Source of the DNA: JABJMC01 sp964459205
GTDB taxonomy: Bacteria; Patescibacteriota; Gracilibacteria; UBA1369; UBA12473
Length of the DNA: 11,587 nucleotides
Assembly (NCBI GenBank): GCA_964459205.1
Contig: CAYWKJ010000037.1
Coordinates: forward strand, 1-11,587
Reading direction: 5' to 3'
Shown here one piece after another: positions 6,984-11,587 of the stretch; position 1 is the first letter of the stretch; the number at the start of each line of letters is the position of its first letter. A program made the translations under genes and the position numbers. The notes under the pieces were generated by a model, which was given only the letters and a program-made list of their open reading frames with translations, was not told the origin of the DNA and searched no databases.

Positions 6984-8297
6984 TTAGTCCATATCCTTCA
7001 ACCATTGTTTAGCTTGTTTTTTGTTGTTGATTTCGTGCCCAAGTTGTTTTTCGCGGAGCTCGGTCGTGATTTCACCAACTTTTTTGCCAGGTTTAAGATT
7101 AAGAATCTCCATAATTTCGTTACCAGTAAGGAGTGGAGCAGGGTCCTTAGGGATTTTTTTGAGAGTTTCTTCATATAGTTCTAAAACCTTGGTGTAGATT
7201 TCGTAGTTGGAGGGGTCTGTTCCAGCGATGTCCGCTTCAAAAACAGCAAGTAAATCCTTGAAATGTGGCAGTAAAAACCAGTGTCGAGCCCGCCCCAGTG
7301 GCATATCAAGAAAATTTGGGAGGGTCATATGATGTTCAATAAGCCAACAAATGTGATCAATATCTTTTTTAGGGAATTTGAGACGACGTAGAACTTTACG
7401 AGCAATTTTAGTGCCTTCTTCGCAATGCTGATCAAATCGAATACGTTCTTTTATTTTAAAAGTAACTGGTTTGCCAATGTCATGTAAAAAAATGGCCCAA
7501 CGCAGATTAAGACTGGAGTATTTAGCAAGTGAATCAAGACACCTTTTGGAATGCTCCCAAACATCACCTTCATGATGGTATTCATAAGGTTGAGCAACGC
7601 CTTTCATGGCATAAACCTCGGGGAGCACCTCTTCTAACACGCCTGTTTCAAGAAGGTCCTCAAGGGCATCTAAAGCATGTTCCGAAGAAAGCATTTTATT
7701 AAATTCATCACGAATGCGCTCGCCAGAAACCTTATCAGCTAATTTAGCGTGTGTGAGAATAGCTTGGTAGGTATCCGGGTGGTATTGGAAGTCGAGAGTG
7801 TTTTTAAATCTAATGGCACGCAGAATGCGCAAGTGGTCTTCGAGAATTCTGTCGTGCGGATCACCAATGAAACGTATTAAACGTTCATCGAGATCTTTTT
7901 GGCCGCCGACATGGTCGTATGTTTTTTTGGTGAGAGGATCATAAAACATGCCGTTTACTGTAAAATCACGCCTTTTAGCGTCTTCCTCAGCGTGCGTAAA
8001 CATCACGGCATCAGGGCGGCGGCCATCTGAATACCCACTATCAGATCTAAAAGTGGCCACCTCAAAATGATGATCTCCTTCAACCGCTAAAATAACACCA
8101 AATTCCTTGCCAATAGGGATGGTTTTTTCAAGCAAATCCTCTATCTCATCAGGTTTGGCGCTGGTGACAATATCATAGTCCTTAGGTTCAGCCCCTAGTA
8201 GCATATCGCGCACTGATCCTCCGGCCCAATAGGCCTCATGGCCGGCATCTTGCAGGATCTTAACAATTTTTATAGAAGTTGCTTGCATCAGGGGCAT
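6984..8297 (-). CDS. cca: CCA tRNA nucleotidyltransferase (class II, HD domain)
   Basis: Adds or repairs the 3'-terminal CCA of tRNAs using CTP and ATP. The 437 aa carry the class II polymerase-beta-like head: GGSVRD (26-31), the metal-binding DYD (40-42), RRDFTVNGM (109-117) with the nucleotide-selecting RRD, and RILRAIRF (157-164). A helical neck/body follows, then an HD domain with LHDIGK (271-276) and conserved His residues (EHH 321-323), and a C-terminal PLLTGNEIM...LKPGKKVG segment typical of bacterial CCA-adding enzymes with HD domains. Poly(A) polymerase I shares the head domain but lacks this HD/C-terminal arrangement, so a CCA enzyme is much more likely. Whether it adds the full CCA or only part of it cannot be decided here. 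ATG 8297 is used; ATG 8288 (residue 4) is an alternative. No Shine-Dalgarno sequence. Confidence 0.93.
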   Translation of the reverse strand: MPLMQATSIKIVKILQDAGHEAYWAGGSVRDMLLGAEPKDYDIVTSAKPDEIEDLLEKTIPIGKEFGVILAVEGDHHFEVATFRSDSGYSDGRRPDAVMFTHAEEDAKRRDFTVNGMFYDPLTKKTYDHVGGQKDLDERLIRFIGDPHDRILEDHLRILRAIRFKNTLDFQYHPDTYQAILTHAKLADKVSGERIRDEFNKMLSSEHALDALEDLLETGVLEEVLPEVYAMKGVAQPYEYHHEGDVWEHSKRCLDSLAKYSSLNLRWAIFLHDIGKPVTFKIKERIRFDQHCEEGTKIARKVLRRLKFPKKDIDHICWLIEHHMTLPNFLDMPLGRARHWFLLPHFKDLLAVFEADIAGTDPSNYEIYTKVLELYEETLKKIPKDPAPLLTGNEIMEILNLKPGKKVGEITTELREKQLGHEINNKKQAKQWLKDMD

Positions 8298-8325
8298 TGT
8301 AACACCGTTTTCCCTAGAATGAAGG

Positions 8326-8331
8326 ACTATA
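8326..8331 (-). promoter_or_regulatory. Possible -10 box for cca
   Basis: On the minus strand TATAGT lies 29 nt before the cca ATG, the same distance as the -10 boxes of the bactofilin-like and pfl genes from their starts. No good -35 box is visible (TAGTAT at 17 nt is poor). Weak support. Confidence 0.25.
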
Positions 8332-8347
8332 AAACTAAAGTGCTCCC

Positions 8348-8353
8348 TATACT
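8348..8353 (+). promoter_or_regulatory. Possible -10 box for the lipoprotein pair
   Basis: TATACT, preceded by CCC just as at the pfl promoter (CCCTATACT in both). No clear -35 box. It would give a leader of about 95 nt before ATG 8456. That leader holds AAGGAG (8391-8396) in front of a 39-codon frame (8401-8520) overlapping the lipoprotein start, and CCTCC at 8444-8448. The divergent intergenic stretch 8298-8455 holds nothing else I can support. Confidence 0.25.
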
Positions 8354-8455
8354 AAGATGACGTTTTGGCAAGTTGTTTTCCCTTTCAGGTAAGGAGTTTT
8401 ATGGTAATAATGGGCCACAACGCCAAACTTAAATTATTCTTTACCTCCACTTGGC

Positions 8456-8902
8456 ATGAAAAAGATTTTCTCATTTTTAGCTCTCTCTGTATTTGCTTTG
8501 ACACTTTTTGGATGTGTTAGCCCTCCAGCTGATGTTGTTGAAGACGTTGTCGAGGATGTTGTTGAAGAGGTAGAAGACGTTGTCGAGGATGTTGTTGAAG
8601 AAACTAGTGACCTTGAAAGTCTTACTGAAGACTTCTTTAAATCATTTGCCGAAAGCACTCAAACAGCTTATGACATGACTTCCCCTACCTTCCAAGCTGA
8701 AAATTCTTATGAAATGATTGAGTTTTCAGCCTCAGCGATGCTTTTAGATACTTATTCTCATATGGATAATGTTGAAATGACCGAGAATATGGTTACTGGA
8801 AATTATTATTGGGCCTCAGGAGAAGTACTGCCATTTGAGGTCACTTGGTCAGAAATTGATGGAGAGTGGAAAGTAGACACTTTCCAAATAGTTATTTATT
8901 AG
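8456..8902 (+). CDS. Lipoprotein with Val/Glu/Asp stalk and NTF2-like domain
   Basis: Probable membrane-anchored lipoprotein, 148 aa. The signal peptide runs MKKIFSFLAL to a lipobox LFGC with lipidated C20. Residues 26-49 are an acidic, valine-rich repeat with an 11-residue period (EDVVEDVVEEV), encoded by a 33-nt tandem repeat. An 11-residue period suits a hendecad-type amphipathic helix, perhaps a stalk or coiled coil. Residues about 53-148 resemble a small NTF2-like/DUF4878-type domain: helix (LTEDFFKSFAE), AYDMTSPTFQ, then GEVLPFEVTW and a final strand DGEWKVDTFQI. That domain call rests on pattern only; its ligand is unknown. There is no Shine-Dalgarno sequence at the start; CCTCC lies 7 nt before the ATG. 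A shorter paralogue follows directly. Confidence 0.75.
   Translation: MKKIFSFLALSVFALTLFGCVSPPADVVEDVVEDVVEEVEDVVEDVVEETSDLESLTEDFFKSFAESTQTAYDMTSPTFQAENSYEMIEFSASAMLLDTYSHMDNVEMTENMVTGNYYWASGEVLPFEVTWSEIDGEWKVDTFQIVIY
8540..8601 (+). repeat. 33-nt tandem repeat in lipoprotein gene 1, copied in gene 2
   Basis: A 29-nt unit beginning GAAGACGTTGTCGAGG occurs identically at 8540-8568 and 8573-8601 (period 33 nt, 11 codons) and again at 9051-9079 in the second lipoprotein gene. The match between 8540-8583 and 9051-9094 is exact over 44 nt. The nucleotide identity, not only the protein pattern, points to recent duplication or gene conversion and to possible slippage-driven length change. Confidence 0.8.
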
Positions 8903-8933
8903 TTTTTATTTTTTATTCTTTAGCTCACTTGCT

Positions 8934-9155
8934 ATGAAAAAACTTCTTGCAATCTCAGCTCTCTCTGTATTCGCTTTTGCACTCTTTGGATGTGTCACTC
9001 CCCCAACTGAAGACGTTGAAGACGTCGAAGTAGTTGTTGAAGACGTCGTTGAAGACGTTGTCGAGGATGTTGTTGAAGAGGTAGAAGACGTTGTGGAAGA
9101 GGTTATGGAAGAAGAGGTAGTCGAAGAAGAAGTTACTGAAGAAGCTACTGAGTAG
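8934..9155 (+). CDS. Short lipoprotein, acidic Val/Glu stalk only
   Basis: Paralogue of the preceding lipoprotein reduced to its N-terminal part, 73 aa. The signal peptide MKKLLAISALSVFAFALFGC has lipidated C20, and the mature part is almost only V, E and D (residues 25-73), with the same EDVVEDVVEEV unit and ending in TEEATE. The globular domain of the first copy is absent. It is not frameshifted: the frame is clean and closed by TAG. The two genes share about 20-25 nt upstream of the ATG (TTATTCTTTA at 8434-8443 and 8913-8922), showing that the duplication included the leader. No Shine-Dalgarno sequence. Probably co-transcribed with copy 1 and ended by the terminator at 9173-9211. A strongly negative surface-exposed tail is the likely product; its purpose is unknown. 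Confidence 0.65.
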   Translation: MKKLLAISALSVFAFALFGCVTPPTEDVEDVEVVVEDVVEDVVEDVVEEVEDVVEEVMEEEVVEEEVTEEATE

Positions 9156-9172
9156 TTTTCATCCTAACTTTT

Positions 9173-9211
9173 AAAAGGAGCGTGTCAGCATTTTGTTGGC
9201 GCGCTTCTTTT
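9173..9211 (+). terminator. Rho-independent terminator after the lipoprotein genes
   Basis: A stem of 13 pairs, GGAGCGTGTCAGC (9177-9189) with GTTGGCGCGCTTC (9195-9207), has no mismatch (four G-U pairs) and a 5-nt loop ATTTT. It is flanked by AAAA (9173-9176) and TTTT (9208-9211), which can extend the stem. It lies 18 nt after the lipoprotein stop and directly before tsaD. The A/T flanks allow function in both directions. Confidence 0.7.
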
Positions 9212-9219
9212 GGTATAGT
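9192..9219 (+). promoter_or_regulatory. tsaD promoter, predicted leaderless
   Basis: An extended -10, TGG followed by TATAGT (9214-9219), sits 7 nt before ATG 9226, so the expected transcription start falls on the A of the start codon. Only a poor -35 (TTGTTG, 9193-9198, 15-nt spacing) is seen, but the TG extension can compensate. The upstream half overlaps the terminator stem. Confidence 0.45.
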
Positions 9220-9225
9220 CGGCTC

Positions 9226-10215
9226 ATGATAATACTAGGAATTGAAACATCTTGTGATGAAACAGCCGCTGCTGTGGTAGAAAATGGTCAAATTGTCCGT
9301 TCAAATATTATTGCATCTCAAATTGAGTTGCATCGACGAACAGGTGGGGTGGTGCCAGAAGTGGCTGCCAGAGAGCATGTTGGTAAAATTATGCCAGTTA
9401 TTGATGAAGCATTGATTCAAGCAGGGGTAAGCATGGACGATATTAATGGCATTGCCGTGACGCAGCGACCAGGACTTATTTCATCTTTATTAGTGGGGAC
9501 AAGTACTGCTAATACTTTGGCCTTACTGACGGAAAAACCACTTATTGGCGTAAATCACATTGAAGGTCATATTTATGCGAATTGGTTGGATTTAAAAGAG
9601 AAGATTAAGTTCCCAGCGATAATTTTGACAGTGTCTGGCGGGCATAATGAGCTTTTTCTTATGCACGATCATGGCCAAATAGAAACACTAGGCTCTACGC
9701 GGGACGATGCCGCAGGTGAAGCGTTTGATAAAGTGGCGCGCTTGCTTGGGCTTCCTTACCCTGGTGGCCCGGAAATTTCTCGTCTAGCAGAATCTGGCGA
9801 TCGCAATCGCTATAAACTCCCGCGCGCCATAATGAACGAAGGTTATGATTTTAGTTTTTCAGGTTTAAAATCAGCTACTTTACGCTTAATTCAAGAGGAA
9901 GGCGATAAGCTTAATCGCGCTGATGCGGCTGCTTCTTTTCAAGAGGCAATTTGTGATGTTTTAACTGCTAAACTAGCCCGCGCGGCCGAAGAATATGGAG
10001 CGCACGAAGCTCATCTCGCGGGCGGGGTATCAGCTAATCTACGTCTTAGGGAGCTAGCAGCAGAACGCCTTAAAATACCGCTGCGCTATCCGCAAAAAAT
10101 TGTTTATTGCACGGATAATGCGGCCATGATTGCAGCGGCGGGATTCTTTAATTACAGAGAACAGCCAGGTTTGTATAAGGAATGGAAAAATGTAGAGGCT
10201 GAGGCTTGCCTCTGA
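9226..10215 (+). CDS. tsaD: tRNA N6-adenosine threonylcarbamoyltransferase TsaD
   Basis: Transfers the threonylcarbamoyl group from TC-AMP to A37 of ANN-decoding tRNAs (t6A), acting with TsaB, TsaC and TsaE, which are not in this window. The 329 aa have the Kae1/TsaD ASKHA fold: ILGIETSCDETAAA (3-16), the metal-binding histidines H111 and H115 in NHIEGH, VSGGHNEL (136-143), GEAFDKVARLLGLPYPGG (164-181), AGGVSAN (265-271) and D297 in CTDNAAMIA. The open frame extends to TTG 9193, but those 11 residues fall in the terminator and promoter. ATG 9226 gives the family N-terminus MIILGIETSCDETAA and is the right start. There is no Shine-Dalgarno sequence; the transcript is probably leaderless. The C-terminus is slightly short compared with E. 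coli TsaD, without loss of a motif. Confidence 0.96.
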   Translation: MIILGIETSCDETAAAVVENGQIVRSNIIASQIELHRRTGGVVPEVAAREHVGKIMPVIDEALIQAGVSMDDINGIAVTQRPGLISSLLVGTSTANTLALLTEKPLIGVNHIEGHIYANWLDLKEKIKFPAIILTVSGGHNELFLMHDHGQIETLGSTRDDAAGEAFDKVARLLGLPYPGGPEISRLAESGDRNRYKLPRAIMNEGYDFSFSGLKSATLRLIQEEGDKLNRADAAASFQEAICDVLTAKLARAAEEYGAHEAHLAGGVSANLRLRELAAERLKIPLRYPQKIVYCTDNAAMIAAAGFFNYREQPGLYKEWKNVEAEACL

Positions 10216-10229
10216 TCCAATCTGGTGAT

Positions 10230-10274
10230 AAGGTAAAGGGTGCTATTTTACATCGGCCTTTAACTTACTTTTTT
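10230..10274 (+). terminator. Possible terminator between tsaD and hisS
   Basis: AAGGTAAAGG (10230-10239) pairs with CCTTTAACTT (10257-10266) with one mismatch around a 17-nt loop, followed by AC and six T residues (10269-10274). The stem is AT-rich and the loop large, so it is a weak candidate. The T-run ends 1 nt before the hisS ATG. Confidence 0.35.
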
Positions 10275-10275
10275 C

Positions 10276-11587
10276 ATGTCAGACGACCAATCAGAGTCAA
10301 CCGAGCCAAAAAAGAAAAAACTCCGCAAACTACAAACACCGCTTGGAGTTTTTGATATTCTTCCCGATGATCAACTCTACTACACTCACATCAAAAAAGT
10401 TGTCCGTCACCGCTGTAGACAAAGTGGTTTTCGTCGAATTACTACACCTATTTTTGAATTTACAGATGTGTTTGAGCGCAGTATTGGCGATGCAACAGAT
10501 ATTGTTCAAAAAGAAATGTATACCTTCTCGGATCGTAAAGACCGCAGTCTAACTCTTAAGCCAGAAGGCACAGCCGGAGTTATGCGCGCTTATTTGCAGC
10601 ACGGCATGAAAGAACTACCTCAGCCAGTTGAGCTTTATTATATTGAGCCACATTTCAGATACGATCGTCCTCAAAAAGGACGCTACCGTCAATTTTGGCA
10701 ATTTGGTTACGAAATAATTGGCGAATCAGATCCAGCCCTAGATGCCCAAGTTATTCAACTTTCTCATAAGATTTTTGAAGACCTGGGTATTGCGCATATG
10801 CTAAAGCTTCAAATTAACTCGATTGGCTGTCCAGAATGCCGAGCAGAGTATTTAACACAACTTCAAAACTATTACGTTGGCAAAGAACGGTCACTTTGTG
10901 ATCCATGCACAAGACGTCTTGATAAAAACCCCATGAGATTACTTGATTGTAAAGAGGAAGACTGCCAAATTTTAGCCCAATTAGCACCGCAACTTAAAAT
11001 GTATCTCTGTAAGGACTGTAAAGAATTCCATAGCATGGTTTTAGGGTTTCTGGATGCAACTGGCATTGAATATGAAGAAAACGAAAAACTTGTACGTGGC
11101 CTAGATTACTATACCCGCACTGTTTTTGAATTTTGGGATCGTAGCGAAGGAGCCCAAAACGCGGTTGGTGGTGGTGGACGCTACGATGGATTAATGGAAC
11201 TTCTTGGTGGCCCTCCTACTCCAGGACTAGGCGCAGCTTTTGGGATGGAACGTATTATTTTGAATATGAAACGGGAAAAAATTCATGTGCCCTCAAAAGA
11301 TGATCTGCATATTTTTGTGGCGCAATTAGGTGATGAGGCTAAGAAAAAGTGTTTAGATTTAATCTGGGAACTACGTGATCGCGGTGTTAAAACTGTTGGA
11401 GCTCTGGGCAAAGGCAGCATGAAAGCCCAACTTCGTTTGGCTGATAAATTTAATGTCCCTTATACGCTTATCTTAGGAATTACCGAAGTCCGTGAAAACA
11501 CTATTATTATTCGTGATATGGAAAAAGGGCAGCAAAAAATGGTGCCTTTTGACACGGTGGTGGATGAAGTTATTAAACTGATTGGTG
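10276..11587 (+). CDS. hisS: Histidyl-tRNA synthetase, 3' end outside window
   Basis: Class II aminoacyl-tRNA synthetase that charges tRNA-His. From ATG 10276 the frame is open to the right edge (437 codons, no stop), so the gene is partial only because of the window. After a charged N-terminus (about 20 residues, PKKKKLRK) come TPLGVFDILPDD (21-32), motif 1 (GFRRITTPIFEF), TLKPEGTAG (93-101), motif 2 FRYDRPQKGRYRQFWQFGYE (127-146), the histidine-specific LVRGLDYYTRTVFEF (272-286), GGGGRYDGL (298-306), motif 3 GLGAAFGMERI (317-327), and a C-terminal anticodon-binding domain from about 343. The insertion domain holds eight cysteines in four pairs (185/188, 208/211, 225/230, 245/248), suggesting zinc binding as in some bacterial HisRS. 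No Shine-Dalgarno sequence is present. Confidence 0.96.
   Translation, partial: MSDDQSESTEPKKKKLRKLQTPLGVFDILPDDQLYYTHIKKVVRHRCRQSGFRRITTPIFEFTDVFERSIGDATDIVQKEMYTFSDRKDRSLTLKPEGTAGVMRAYLQHGMKELPQPVELYYIEPHFRYDRPQKGRYRQFWQFGYEIIGESDPALDAQVIQLSHKIFEDLGIAHMLKLQINSIGCPECRAEYLTQLQNYYVGKERSLCDPCTRRLDKNPMRLLDCKEEDCQILAQLAPQLKMYLCKDCKEFHSMVLGFLDATGIEYEENEKLVRGLDYYTRTVFEFWDRSEGAQNAVGGGGRYDGLMELLGGPPTPGLGAAFGMERIILNMKREKIHVPSKDDLHIFVAQLGDEAKKKCLDLIWELRDRGVKTVGALGKGSMKAQLRLADKFNVPYTLILGITEVRENTIIIRDMEKGQQKMVPFDTVVDEVIKLIG

Noticed and set aside
8540..8601. CRISPR-like array
   Set aside because: Repeats are in frame, with 4-nt gaps and no spacers, and encode the acidic protein repeat.
8434..8658. Antisense frame coding for Ser/Thr repeats
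   Set aside because: It is the reverse complement of the Val/Glu/Asp repeat of lipoprotein 1; no independent start signal or family.
9193..9225. N-terminal extension of TsaD from TTG 9193
   Set aside because: These 11 codons lie in the terminator and promoter, and the family N-terminus begins at ATG 9226.
9182..9229. GTG-started 15-codon frame after AAAAGGAG, ending as ATGA with the tsaD start
   Set aside because: The purine tract touches the GTG with only 1 nt spacing and forms the left arm of a strong terminator stem; the stem explains it better.
10194..10213. Hairpin AGAGGC/GCCTCT at the end of tsaD as a terminator
   Set aside because: Only 6 bp and no T-tract; the downstream stem with six T residues is the better candidate.
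10343..10552. 69-codon frame inside hisS
   Set aside because: Shadow of hisS, which is continuous in another frame with all synthetase motifs.

Overview
The window looks like a chromosomal segment of a small-genome, fermentative anaerobic bacterium, most plausibly a member of the Candidate Phyla Radiation (Patescibacteria). This placement is an inference from several things: moderately AT-rich DNA, very tight gene packing, the absence of Shine-Dalgarno sequences at almost every start, a secreted bactofilin-like protein fused to membrane helices, and many small lineage-specific proteins beside housekeeping genes. TGA is used as a stop codon (for example at 2606-2608), so the recoded genetic code 25 does not apply. 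There are no rRNA or tRNA genes, transposons, CRISPR arrays or phage genes.

Layout. Positions 23-1408 hold an RlmD/TrmA-family RNA uracil-C5 methyltransferase. A promoter inside its 3' end leads to a secreted/membrane bactofilin-like protein (1421-2608), which overlaps the first of two tandemly duplicated small membrane proteins of unknown function (2605-2979 and 2983-3432). Next come a complete pyruvate formate-lyase (3470-5746) and its radical-SAM activase (5748-6512), separated by one nucleotide. They are preceded by a good promoter with two perfect palindromes around it, which may be an operator. The activase ends in a 4-bp convergent overlap with a minus-strand unit: CCA-adding enzyme (8297-6984) followed by an unrecognised 142-151 aa protein (6509-6937/6964). 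From a divergent intergenic region (8298-8455) the plus strand resumes with two paralogous lipoproteins carrying Val/Glu/Asp repeats (8456-8902 and 8934-9155), a strong rho-independent terminator (9173-9211), tsaD (9226-10215) with an apparently leaderless promoter, a weaker terminator, and hisS, which runs off the right edge.

How the genes work together. Four genes serve translation and RNA maturation: rlmD (rRNA modification), cca (tRNA 3' end), tsaD (t6A37 in tRNA) and hisS (tRNA charging). pflB/pflA form a self-contained module that cleaves pyruvate non-oxidatively to acetyl-CoA and formate, which implies anaerobic life. The bactofilin-like protein, the duplicated membrane pair and the lipoprotein pair are cell-envelope components of unknown role.

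I found no convincing new multi-gene system. The items most worth a second look are the CCTCC-N7-ATG arrangement at three gene starts, the palindromes at the pfl promoter, the conserved polar residues in the duplicated membrane pair, the substituted cation-site residue in PflA, and the 11-residue repeats of the lipoproteins.
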